Positions 46,071 to 57,900 of a DNA stretch of 64,000 nt are shown here, piece after piece (the stretch's first letter is position 1; the number at the start of each line of letters is the position of its first letter). Source of the stretch: Rhizobium terrae. Lineage in GTDB: Bacteria; Pseudomonadota; Alphaproteobacteria; Rhizobiales; Rhizobiaceae. Both the position numbers and the translations under genes were made by a program. The notes under the pieces were generated by a model, which had not been told where the DNA came from, did not search any database, and saw only the letters and a list, made by a program, of their open reading frames with translations. The stretch spans positions 488,920 through 552,919 of the forward strand of contig NZ_QJKM01000001.1 of the NCBI RefSeq assembly GCF_003425685.1. The letters run 5' to 3'.

Positions 46071-46427
46071 TAGCCCTCAGCCGCGTCGCGCCGATTTGCG
46101 CCGGAAGTTCCGCCTCGATTTTCGGACTTCGCCTGGAGCGATATGGGGATGGCCGAGCCATGTCATGGCTTCGTCCGCGGCCGGGTCGAACTATTGCGCA
46201 AAAATCTTGAGATTGCAGGGCGATCAGGCTCGGCGGCATCGAGCATGGCCATGACCATCGGTTCCCCGTGGGGAATGGCTGCCGGATGCTCCAGCCCATG
46301 CCGTCTCGAAAGCCAGGCTGCAAAGGAATTCCTGATCAAACGGCTGCAATAGCAGACCAGCAGCGCCTCATGGACGGATCGTCCGGCCTCCGCTAAAGGG
46401 CTAAGGCGAAAACGAGCGGAGAATGAC
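46071..46427. other. Intergenic region, nothing convincing
   Basis: 357 bases between the inositol dehydrogenase and the amine oxidase genes. It contains a tight hairpin, AGCCATG-T-CATGGCT (46156-46170), and a 69-codon open frame (46143-46352) with low-complexity content and no clear ribosome site. The segment may hold the promoter of the amine oxidase gene; no -35/-10 pair stood out. Confidence 0.4.
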
Positions 46428-47723
46428 ATGCAGGAGCTGGACGTCATCATCGTGGGTGCGGGTTTCACGGGCCTTACGGCCGCACGGGAGCTTATGGAAG
46501 CCGGATCGAGCGTACTGCTCCTCGAAGCCAGCAGCCGGGTGGGCGGGAAGGTGGAGTCGTCCGTATTGCCGGACGGTACCCGCATCGATACCGGTGGGCA
46601 GTTTTTCTGCCGCGACATGACCGAGTTGATGGCGCTTATCAAGGAGAGCGACAGGACACCGGTCATGACCCATTACGATGGCGATGCCATCTACCAGCCG
46701 CCGGTTTCAGCCGAACAGGCTTATGCGCGCTGGCGCGGCGTGGATGCGCTGCGAGACCGGATGATCGCGACCGATCCGAACGATCCGGGTCTTGCGCATC
46801 TTACCGTCACCGACTGGATTGCCGGGCTGGACGATGTTCCTGCCGACGTGAAGAAGAGTTTCCTGCGGCTGATCAGAGGACTCTGGTGCTGTGACCCGCA
46901 GGAAGTCTCCTTTCTTTATCTTGCCTCCAACGATCGGCGCATCACCAATACCTATTCGGAAATGGAAATGTTCCTGCCGGATACGCTGCATGTGCTGGCC
47001 GAGGAATTGGCCGCAAAGCTCGGTGATAGGCTTCGCCTGGCAAAGCCGGTGACAAAGATCGAACATTCGGCCGAAGGTGTCACGGTGACAACCGGCGCCG
47101 AACGCTTTTCCGCCCGCCGGATGATCCTCGCCGCACCACCGGTCATGGCGCGGCGGCTGCAGTTTTTGCCGGCCCTCCCCGATCGCGTGCAAAAGTCGCT
47201 CGCCGCCTGGGCTCCTGGCCAGTCGATCAAGGTGCAGGTGACCTATGACAGGCCCTTCTGGAGAGAGCGTGGGCTGAGCGGTGCCGTGATGTGGCACGAG
47301 CCGCAGGGACTTTACGCCTGCGATACAAGCCGCGGCGATTATGCCGGGCTGGTGATCTTCATCGGCGGGCCGGAAGCGCGCCAATGGCATGAGCGGCCGC
47401 GCGAACAGCTGATCGACTTCGTCCGTGGCCAACTCAGCGAAGCCTTCGGCCCGGAAGGTGCTAATCCGCTCGACATCCACGTGCGAGACTGGGTGGACGA
47501 TACCTGGTGCGGCGGCGCCTACGGCGACGTGATCGTCGATCTTGACGCCTCCGATGCGGAGGACATTCTTCGCGAGGGGCTGCCGGCAGTCCGCTTTGCC
47601 TCATCCGAGCTCGCACTCTCCTATCCGGGTTATGTGAACGGTGCGATCGTAGCAGGCCGCACGGCGGCGGCAGAAGTTCTTGCCAGTTTGCGAAACTCCG
47701 CCGAACGCGTCAGCCAAAGCTAA
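46428..47723 (+). CDS. FAD-dependent amine oxidase
   Basis: 431 residues. The N-terminal dinucleotide-binding motif VIIVGAGFTGLTAARELMEAG (about 6-26) and the LLEASSRVGGKVES arginine-binding-type segment (about 32-45) place it in the flavin-containing amine oxidase superfamily. It also has ARRMILAAPP in the middle and a C-terminal SYPGYVNGAIVAGRTAA (about 400-416) that closes the FAD site. No signal peptide is visible. It probably oxidises a primary or secondary amine to an aldehyde and ammonia; the substrate is unknown. It is followed after 78 bases by an EamA transporter gene on the same strand. Confidence 0.88.
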   Translation: MQELDVIIVGAGFTGLTAARELMEAGSSVLLLEASSRVGGKVESSVLPDGTRIDTGGQFFCRDMTELMALIKESDRTPVMTHYDGDAIYQPPVSAEQAYARWRGVDALRDRMIATDPNDPGLAHLTVTDWIAGLDDVPADVKKSFLRLIRGLWCCDPQEVSFLYLASNDRRITNTYSEMEMFLPDTLHVLAEELAAKLGDRLRLAKPVTKIEHSAEGVTVTTGAERFSARRMILAAPPVMARRLQFLPALPDRVQKSLAAWAPGQSIKVQVTYDRPFWRERGLSGAVMWHEPQGLYACDTSRGDYAGLVIFIGGPEARQWHERPREQLIDFVRGQLSEAFGPEGANPLDIHVRDWVDDTWCGGAYGDVIVDLDASDAEDILREGLPAVRFASSELALSYPGYVNGAIVAGRTAAAEVLASLRNSAERVSQS

Positions 47724-47801
47724 CCTCGCGATCAGCGGCAAGCATCCGCCTTTCGTTATTTTTCATTGGCTTCCGACGGCCGTAGCCGACATGATGGCCC
47801 G

Positions 47802-48719
47802 ATGACACGCAAACACTCCCTCGACAGCTTTGCCATTCTGGCGATGGTCGTCCTCTGCTCGCTCTGGGCCTTGCAGCAGATCGCCATCAAGGCGGCCATT
47901 CCAGAAGTGCCGCCCTTCTGGCAATCGGCCATTCGCTCAATTGGCGCGACGATCCTGCTCGCCGGCTGGTTCCGTTGTTCCGGCCTTGCCTGGACGCGCG
48001 GCCTCTTCTGGCCGGGCCTCTTGGTCGGTGCGCTCTTCTCGGTAGAGTTCGGAATGCTTTACGTTTCGCTTGGCCTGACCGATGCGGCACGCGCGGCATT
48101 GCTCCTCTATACGGCGCCGTTCGTCGTGGCGATCGGCTCGCACTTCCTGATCCCTGGCGAAAGACTGTCGGCAGCGGGCTGGATCGGCATCGTCATCGCC
48201 TTCGTCGGCACTGGGTTGGTGCTTCAGGCTTCGGTCGCGATCGACAGGACGAAATTCCTGGGTGATGCGCTGGCACTCGGCGCCGGCATTCTCTGGGGCC
48301 TGACGACGATCGCCATCCGTCTCACCAGACTTGCGAGGGCACCGGCCTCGCAGACGCTGCTCTATCAGCTCGGCGTTTCCAGTGTGCTTCTGACCATCAC
48401 CGCCCTTCTCGTCGAGGGCCAAACTTCTTTGCCGCAGTCGCTGGTCGGCTGGTCATCCCTTGCTTACCAGACCGTGATCGTCGCGGCGTTTTCCTTCCTC
48501 GCCTGGTTCGCGCTGATCGGCCGTTATTCGGCGACCAAGCTTTCGGTCTTCACCTTCCTCACGCCACTTCTCGCGGTGCTTGCCGGAATCCTGCTGCTTG
48601 GCGAGAGGATCGGCATCCATCACGGGGTGGCGCTCGCTGCCATCATCGCTGGCATCGTTATCGTCAACCTCTATGGACACGCGAACTTGCTTCCCAAGGC
48701 TGCCGGAAAACAGGACTGA
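47802..48719 (+). CDS. EamA-family drug/metabolite transporter
   Basis: 305 residues from the ATG at 47802; an upstream in-frame start at 47766 lacks a ribosome site. Ten predicted membrane helices lie in two EamA repeats, with the paired LGLTDAARAALLLYTAPFVVAIGSHFLIPGERLS and ATKLSVFTFLTPLLAVLAGILLLGERI blocks typical of each repeat's end. Members export amino acids or other metabolites by proton antiport. Possible cotranscription with the amine oxidase gene. Confidence 0.9.
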   Translation: MTRKHSLDSFAILAMVVLCSLWALQQIAIKAAIPEVPPFWQSAIRSIGATILLAGWFRCSGLAWTRGLFWPGLLVGALFSVEFGMLYVSLGLTDAARAALLLYTAPFVVAIGSHFLIPGERLSAAGWIGIVIAFVGTGLVLQASVAIDRTKFLGDALALGAGILWGLTTIAIRLTRLARAPASQTLLYQLGVSSVLLTITALLVEGQTSLPQSLVGWSSLAYQTVIVAAFSFLAWFALIGRYSATKLSVFTFLTPLLAVLAGILLLGERIGIHHGVALAAIIAGIVIVNLYGHANLLPKAAGKQD

Positions 48720-48932
48720 AGCGCTCGGCCACCAATGCCTTCTTCATTGGGCGGAATGGACGTCGCGGCTGATGTATTGATGTGGGAGGAACTGCTGCGG
48801 TGCGTCCAGCAGTCAGGCCATCGTCGCACCACGTCTTTGAACATTACCAATGGAAGCGCCCACAAGACTGAAGCGAAGCGAACATGCAGACCGGGCCTGG
48901 TCGCCGAGGGAAAGCGTCGCGTGCCGAAACGG

Positions 48933-51900
48933 CTATTGCAGCGCCCAGAGAAGCGTCGTCAGCTTGAGCACCGGGTTTGGTGCATCGGCGGCGGTGGCAT
49001 CGTCGGCAAGAACCATCAGATCGAAGACGAGATAGCCCGGCTGGCCGGGATCGAGATTGGCAGATGTCCAGCTGTTGACCGCTGCAGCCAGATTGCTGAC
49101 GAAGGTGTCGCTGACCGGTTGGTAGTCCGGCGAGCCTGTGGCCGGATTCAGCCGGAAGGCATATTGCGTGTGCAACACCGATGGCGCCTGCGGCGTCAGG
49201 TCCGATCCACCGAGCGGCTGGCCGGGAGCGAGATCGAAACGGTAGGCGACATGCAATGTGATCATGCGGGTCGTACCGCTCGCCCAGGTGATGCTGCCGA
49301 TATCGAACAATTCCTTGAAGAAGTTCGACAGCGCATTGACGAGATCGTTGTTGGGCGCGGATGGGGGCGGCAGCACATAGGGATCGGCGCGCCCGATGAG
49401 CGGCGTCAGATCATCCGCGGTTGCGATCACCGGGGTCCGGTATACGAAGGCGGGCAGCGTCGCGCCCGCGTTCGAGAGGTTCTCGTTGCGCGTCACATGC
49501 ACACCTGCCCGGGCGCTCTGTTCGACGACGACATCCAGTCCGATGAACCAGATTCGATGAGTAAGCGTCGTATCCGCCCGGATCTCGTCTTGCGGATAGG
49601 CGAAGACCACTTCCACGGTCGGGTTCGGCGTCAAACGCGTCAGCTGATACCAGGTACCGTCCGGCGTTTGGACCTCCGCTCGTCCCGGCCACAGCGTCTC
49701 GCCGGACTTTTGCGCGGTCATGATCAGCGTGTCGAGATAATCTGCCGCATCCCGTGCCCGGGTCATCGTGAAGACGTAGCCGTGTTCGCCGTCCTGTCCG
49801 CCCACGCCGGGCGCGGGAGGTAGCACGGTCCATAACTGCTCGATCTGTCGCCCGAATTCAGCCAGCACGGACGCCGAAGCCACCGCGGGATTGCCCGTAT
49901 CGTCGGCAGAAAGGAAGGGCAGCTGCTGCAGATCTTCCGTCAACGATTGGTAGCTTGCGTTAAACTGGGCCAGCGCTTCGAGAATATTGGTGGGCAGACC
50001 CGGATCCTCGTCCAGCGCCCGGAGCCTGCGTTCGCTCCCGGCGCCGGCGACACGGTTGATGGTGACGCCCGTATAGATGAGGTCCTGGGCCGCGACGCGA
50101 TATTCGAATGCGAAATTGTAATCCCATTTCTTGAAATCCATGACCGTCACCGGCGGCTCCGGCCGCGGGGTCGGAACGCCTGCCTGGCCAGTCAGGACCG
50201 GTGAATCCGGATAGCTCAGGTTGGGAATCGGGATATCGACCATCCCGATGCGGGAATCGGTGGAACCACCGGCCGTGTCAAACGGCAGCAGGAACGACAG
50301 CCAGGCCGAGTTCTCATAATCCGGGTCGGCGGGGACAGCTGCGATATCGTGTTCGATCTGGTTGATCGGGAAGTCGAGATCCATGAACAGTTTACGTGCC
50401 CGCGACGGATTGGCGACATCGAGGAAGAAGGTCAGCACCGAGCCCGATGCAGAAAGTGGCACCGCCGTGGCGTTGAAAGAGCTGTTCGGAATGAGCTCGA
50501 CAATCGAAAGTCGTGCACCGGCTGCGATCAGGTCGGGCGGCAGAATGCGGAAATAGTTGGCGACGGCGGCGGCATCGGGTGCCGGTGTCACGCCAGCGGC
50601 CGCAAACGCGGCGGCAAGGGTGTTGAAGGTCGAAGTTGCGGCGAGCGGTACCGTCGCAGTAGCGTTTGTCCCATAGAGCCACGTGAGCGAAGTAATCGCC
50701 GGATTGAACAGGCCCGCCGTGTCCTGCATCGCCGCCGCCAGCTGGAGGACGGACACGTCGAGTACTTGCGCAACCGCTTCGATACTGGTCGCCACAGCTG
50801 GCACATAAGACACCTGGATGGCGCTCAGCGAGACCTGCGGAGCAAACAGCCCCTCGCCGGCCGGCGAAATGGTGATGGCTCCGATCAATGCCTGCGCCGG
50901 CCGCGAGCCGGCGATGCCAAGCCGGATGGCAAGCGTGGTGAGTGAATCGCTCGCGGTCGGCTGGGCCGTCGCTCCTGTGGGCGTATAGGTCACTGTTATC
51001 GGATGACTGCTGCCTGGGCCGAGATTGAGGATCCCGGGCATGCCGGCAAACATCTCCACGACATAGGGCTGGCTGACGCCGAGCACCGCCCCAAGACTTG
51101 CGATGGTCTCGACCGTTGCCGTGACATAGGACAGGTTGACCGGCTGCCCGAACAGTCGGGGCGGCTCGATGCCGGCACGTTCCGGGCCACCGTTGGTGAT
51201 CGCAACCGGAAACTGCAGCACGGTCTCTATCCGGTAGGCATCCGCGAGTTCTATCTTGAGCCGCTCGGCGAAGCTTTCGCGGGCAAGCGTCAGGTTTCCG
51301 GGATGGCCATTGTCAATCAGCTGGCCGAGCTGGCCGGCCGCCGTCTCCGCCAGCCTTCCCTTGAGCGCCACGAGGCTGTCGAGGGCCGTAGGCGCGTGCT
51401 GATAGATCGATACCGCACATTCCGGAGAGAGCGCGAGATCCACGGTTTCGAAGAATTGCCGCGCCCATATGTCGAGATCGGCATGCTTGACATCGATTGG
51501 ATCGCCAAGCACGGGAGCCGGGTTGCCGGAGACGTAATAGCGCATGGACACGCCGTTTTCGGCCAGCAGTTTGTTGGAAATCGGCTGGCGGGCGAAGTAA
51601 CTTGGCTGGCTGCCATCGACGCGAAAACCGTAGCCCGCCTGCGAGAAATCGACGGCCCATAGCTGGCGCGGGGCTTGGGACGGCCCCAGGGCATCGCCGG
51701 CGGCACTGATGCTCACCTTGACGGCATTGTCGAAGGCCGCTTCGAACATGACGGCAAAATTGCGCAGGGATTGGGCCGTGTCCTCCGGTGAGTTGGGCGT
51801 CGCGTGGGCGGGAATCTGCGTTTCCACCGAGAGCGCGGCGGGCACATCGGCAAAGCTGGGGTCCATCTGCACGGTCGGCAGCATGGCATAACGCCGCGTC

Positions 51901-54900
51901 ATGGAAATCAGGTAGTCGATATCGGGCTCGCTGCCGAAAGCCAAGCGCAATGCCGCATCGAAGGCATCGCCGTCGATATAGAGCTGTCCGGCGCTTGCCA
52001 TGGCATTGAGTTTCGTCGCCTGTGCCGCGGTAATGTCGGGAACGGCTTCCAGCGCCGTGATCGTCGCCGCCGTGACCTCGTAGTTGACACGGGCGAACTG
52101 GACTGCCTGCGTCAGCCGGAACAGCTTGGACGGGAAGTTGCGGTCGATGCGGGTCGTGATCCGCTCGATCGTTGGCGGCACGACGAAGGCAGCCTGGGCC
52201 GCGATCAGCGCCGGCGCCATTGCCAGAGCCGCGAAATAGGCGGTGCGATCCACAGCTTCGAGGCCGGCCGTGCCGATCGCATAGTCGTGAAACGTATTGA
52301 TCGTGTCATTCGGGCGGACGGTCAGCACGACCGGACCGGCCGTGCCGACGAAGGTGACGGTCGCCCCAGGATTGAGGAACGCAGCGGCCGCGCGATTGAC
52401 CGTGAGCAGATCATCCGCATCGATATTCCAGGCGGCCGCGAGATCGGTGGGCCGGGCGGCGGCCGAGCCAGCCCTGGCCGGCGGACCGACCAGAACTGCG
52501 CCGGCCCGCAACGCCGATGCCGCGTCGATGGCCGCGGCAAGCGCAGCATAATCAACTGTCGTCCCACCGCCGGAGGCAATCCATAGCGCCGCAAAGGTCA
52601 TGTTCGCCGTGGTGATGACGGTCGTACCGTTGAGGCTCACCGTCAGGCCAGGCGTCAGGGTGCGCCACATCTGGGCATTCGCCTCGGCAAGATTGCCGGC
52701 CGTTATGCCGGCAAACCGAGACGCCACCGTGACAAGCGATTCTCCCGCCGCCGGCTGGACGGCGGAGAATGATAATCCGGCAGCTGTGGTGCGCTCGGGC
52801 ACCAGATATTTGGCGTCGGTGGTGACGGCAAGCGGCTTGTCGCTGTTGTACTGACCGATCTGCGTGAAGGTCAGTCCGCTGGCGTCGGCGAAATCGGCAA
52901 GTGTCTCGGCAGCATCGACGCTCTGCGTGCGCGTGCCGGCCAGTAGCTGTGCGCCCGCCGGCATCAGATCGCCGGTCGTGCCGTTGTCGGAGACAAATCG
53001 AGACAGTGTGTAGGACGGGTCGATGGCGGTAAAAGCGGCTACGACCGACGTCACGGTATCGCCCGGCTGCAGCCGATAGGCAGCGATCTTGAGATGTGCG
53101 CTCGCTACGAACAGCGCCGTGACATTGGCATTGGCATTGGCGATGACGTCGATCCTGATCCGCGTCAGGCCGGTGGCGAGCACTGCATCGGTTTTGAGCA
53201 GTCCCGGAATGTCCTGGTTGGCCGTGACAAGGCTCTCAACCGTAACAGCCGCCTGCCGAAGCTGCGAGGCGATCTTGTTTGCCACCGTATAAAGGCTATC
53301 GCCGGCCACGACCTGAGTAGAGACAGTGCCGCCGGCACCATCCGGATAGGTGAAGGTGCCGCCTGCCGCGAGGATGCTCACCGCCGTCTCGTTGGCGAAG
53401 GCGAGCGCGCCTACCGACAGGCCCCGCGCCTCGGCCAGGATGCGGAACGTATCTCGGCCCACGGCGACCGGCACCTGTTCGAAGGCGGTCACGAGGCCTG
53501 CGAAGGAATCGCCGGCTGCGACCGCGTAGTCCACGCCTTCCAAAGTCAGCATCGTGCCCGGACGCAATACCGTGGTATCGGTCGCATTGGCGGCGGCAAG
53601 CGAGGTGACGGTCGCCGCATAACGTTCGGCGAGTTGCGCCAGACTCTGGTCGCCGATGGCGGGATCGTTAGTGCCGGGAATGGTCCGCTCCGGCGCGACG
53701 ACCGTCGTGCCGGCCTTCAGCGGCACATCGGCGTTGAGCGTCGCCACCTGCTGTTCGTTGACGGCCTGGCCCATCGCGTCCGTGGCGCTGCGGGCAAGGT
53801 TGACGAGGCTCTGGCCAGCGCGTGCGAGGATCGTGACGGGAAGCGTCAACTGACCAGCGGCGGCAAGATCGAAGAAGCTCCCGAGCGTCATCGCCGCATT
53901 GGCCTTGGGCAAGGCTCCGGGATCGACCAGCAGCCAGCGCGCCGCCATGCTGGCAATCGTGTCGCCTGCGACACCGGCGGTAGTTACTTGCGCGGTTTCC
54001 AATTGCTGCCCAAAGAACAGCAGGCCCGCATTGACGATATCGACGAAGGAAGATTTGGACAGGCTGTAGAGGGCGGGGACATCACCGACGCTGTCGAGCG
54101 TCGTCGTCATCGTCATCTGCATGTCGGGCTGGACGATCTGGTAATAGATCTGCCGCAACTTTTCCTGATCTGCCGCGATCCGTTTGCGGGCCTGCGTCAC
54201 GGTCTGTCCCGCACCGCTCGAATAATTGGCGGTCCGGAAGCCGGCGTCGATCTCGATCCCGACCTTGTACACCCCACCGCCAGGCTGTGGATTCACCTTG
54301 TTGACCAGATAGCTCGTCGCCACGCCGGGCCAGGCGGAAAGCGGCTGGATGAGGTCGCGATAACCGGCGGGCAGAGCGATACTGCCACTTGCGCCGGCGC
54401 CGGCAGGACGGTTGCCGAAATTGTCCTGGAAATGGACCTCCAGCGCTATCTGCGACGACGGCGCGATGCCGGCATAAGGGTTCTCGTTTCGCGGCGGCAG
54501 ATGGGGGGCATCGAGTGCCGCATTGGCCGCCGGTACCGCAAATTCGTAATAGGGCACCAGTTTGCGATAGACCCAGTTGGTGGCGCGCAGCGCGGGAGGA
54601 ACGTCGTCCGGCAGCAGGGGGCCGGTGGCGGGCCATTCGTTGGCGCGGCCGGCAGGCTGGCCGGTATCCGTCGTCATCGCCAGCGGCTGGAACCAGCCGT
54701 TGCCGGTGAGGTCGATACCCAGCAGGTTGAACATCAGGTCGAGCTTCTGCTGTGCAGTCAAAGTGGCATAGGAGACATCGTCTGGATCCGGATCGGCACG
54801 GGTGACCTCCAATCCCACGGAACCGACCGCGCCGGTGCCGATCAGCCGCATCTGACCTGGGGCATATTGGCAAAGCGCTCCGGGTATAAGGGCGCTGGTA

Positions 54901-57900
54901 TCGTTCGCCACCGCATTGGCGACCGCGAGCGGGTTGGCGCCCACGCGCGCAGCGATCGACAATAGGCTGTCGCCGACTTCCACGATCGTGCCGCTACCGA
55001 CTGCGATCGTCAGTCCCTGCCGCAGCAGGACCTTGAGTGCCTGATTGGCGGAAACGAAATCGGCCATGGAGGCAAAACCCATGGCAGCCTCGACGGCGGC
55101 GAGGCTGGTGCCGGCCTCAACGGTGTAGTTGGCACCTTCCACGACGAGCTCGGCATTGCCGAGATCCAGGTGGTCGCTCAGGACGACGCAGTTGGACATG
55201 CGCAGCATGGGCGGCTGGCCGGCGAGCGTATTGCCGGAATGACGCTGCGACGCGAAGATCACCAAGATTTGGACGGTTGCCACGCCGTTCGTATCGAAGA
55301 GATCGTCCGGCAAGCCGTCGCCGGTGCCGTTTTCGGTATAGTTGAGATAATAACCGCCACTGTTGACGGTGACGCTTTCCCAGATCAGCCGCAGGAAATC
55401 CCTGGGCTGACCGATGGTCGCGGCATAGACCGGCGCTGGATCGCCTTCGGCGGCGGCACGCAGCCGCGTGCCGCTAGGAGCGGGATTATTGACCGTCGAG
55501 AGATTGGTCTTCAGGACGGCAGTACTGGCAGTGACGAGATCCTGGGAAATCACTCCGCGGCCGCTCTGGCTGGCGGGATCGGCGCGGCACAGAACGTAGA
55601 GATCGGCTTGATCCGCATAGGAAGGATCGGCCATGTAAGTCCACAGGCGATAAAGCGCTTCGCGGCTCGCCGGATCGATGCCTGACAGCAGATAGTCATT
55701 TTTGACGGCGATATTGCCCGCGCTGCCGGCCATGACTCGCTTCACGCCGAGATCGATCACCGTACCCCAGGCGAAACTGCCGACTGGCGTGTAGACCGGC
55801 GGCGCATTCGGGGCCGGCTGGCGGCCGATCGCTATGGCGAATTTGAGCGTGGTCGCGGCATCCGTTCCGCCTGTAGCGGCCGACAGCCGCTCCATGAGCG
55901 CCGGCGGAAAGTTCCAGATATTGGGCTCGCCATTGCCATTGGAAGCCTCGCCGGTGACGGGAGCAAGGCCATGCGGCGATTGCCAGTGGACCACCTGCCG
56001 CAGCGGATAGCGGTTGGGCGTATAGGCCATCAGCGGGAGTTGACGTACGGTCAGTTGATCCGGCGTGAAGACGGCGTTGTAGACGCCGAGCTCGGTCAGA
56101 TCCTCCGCAGCGTAGTCATAGCTGCCGGAGATGCCGGTGCCGCCATTGAATGTGATCCATTGCGGGCGCGGATCGGCGGCGAGCGTCAGGGCATAGCTGT
56201 AGCCGGTTTCCGTCAGCAGCGCGTTGGGGACGTCGATCTGCTGGCCGAGATTGATGTACATCGGCTTCATGCTGTCGAAAGTCAGCGGCGAAATCTGCGG
56301 CAAGCGCATCCCGTGCATCATAAAGCGGGAAACGGAATTGGCGACCGGACCGGTCACCGTCGTCGCACCCATCGCGGCATAGAGATCCGCCGCCGGAATG
56401 TCGGGGCGATAGGGTATGGTCAGCGCCGCTCCCGCTTTGATGATCGGGGCTGCGGCATAACCGCCCTCGAGCAGTTGGGCGACGGTCAGCGCATAGGCCT
56501 GCGCGATCGACTGAAGGCTGTCGCCGCTCTGCCAGGTATGGAAGAAGATAGGGATGGCCCAGATGCCGAGCGGCCTGACCAATGTCTTGAGATCGGCATT
56601 GCGGGTGACGATCGTCGAAAGCGCGGTCTGGAACGCCTGGGCGAGACCGGCAAGCGTGTCGGTCGGTTGCAACACGTAGTGCGCCGCAGGGACGTGAACC
56701 TGCGTACCCGGCGGGAACGGCACGGCGAAATCGAGCCCGGCATTGCCCGGATCATTCTGGATGGAATCCGGCGGGACGGCAAACAGCAGCGCGACGAGGC
56801 CGAGGGTCATGCTGGTGTCCGCGCAGGTATAGACGATGTCGCCGAGATCGATCTGGATACCGGGATTGATCATGTTCGGCCCGGCGGCATTGGCGACGCC
56901 GAAGTCCGGATTGACCATCGCCGCCAGAGCTGTCGCGGACACGCTGAAGCGCCCTGCTATGTCGTTCAGCGATTCCCCGTTGTTGGCCTGATAGAAGGCG
57001 CCGGCAATGCCCGTGGCGGTCGTGCCGGCAGCATCGAGAATGTCAGTGGCCGTGACGTTGGCGAGCGCGATCGAAAGCGGCGCCGGGTTCTCGTCATGCG
57101 GGTCGTTCTGGGCAGACATCGCCGAGGCGATCGCCGTGAGGCTTTGTGCAGCACCTTGCGGCACGACATAGGGATAAGCGTCGAGATAATCGATGGCGGA
57201 CTGCACCATCGACTGGGTGATCATCAGGAAGTAGTCCCGGAACACATATTGCGCCATGGACTCCGTCGTCCCGGCGCGCGGTGCCGCCTCGGGCGAGATA
57301 CCGGCAGCCAGTTGTTCGACGAGATTTTCCGAACCGGCCTGGAAGGCGCGGAAATAACTGTCGACGATGCCCTCGTATGTTTCGTCGACCATCAGGCGTG
57401 GATCGGTCGCGTAATTGACGCTGACGAAGTGCTGTTGCCCGCCGGCGCCATCCGTCAGGGTATCGGTAAGGGTCAGTGCCGGGATCATCGGGAAGAAGGT
57501 CGCGGTCACCGCGCCATTTTGCGGCTCGCCCGAAATATCGAACACGATACCGGCAGCGACGAAAAAGGCGACCAGAGCGTCGTAGGCGAAATCCGGATCA
57601 TGCAGCCCGAGGTCGAGCTGGTGCTTGATGACCGAGAGGTCATAGAGGCTGACGCGGTCGTTTTCGTCCGGCTTCGTTGCCAGCTGAGCCGCGACCACAC
57701 GTTGGAAACACAAGCTGGCGAGTTGGGCGAAGACCGTGTCGGGCCCGCTGCCGGCGGTGGCCGTGTACAGCATCGCCACGGAACGAACGCGTTCGCCTGC
57801 CGGCGGCGGCTGGTCGTTGACGAGCGACGGCTGGTCGCTCTGGGTGAAGAAGGGACGGAATTGCAGCGCGATGACCGTCTGCTCGACGTCACGCGTCGCA

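Noticed and set aside
46143..46352. 69-codon open frame between iolG and the amine oxidase gene
   Set aside because: Low-complexity product, no ribosome site, no similarity to known small proteins; chance is more likely.
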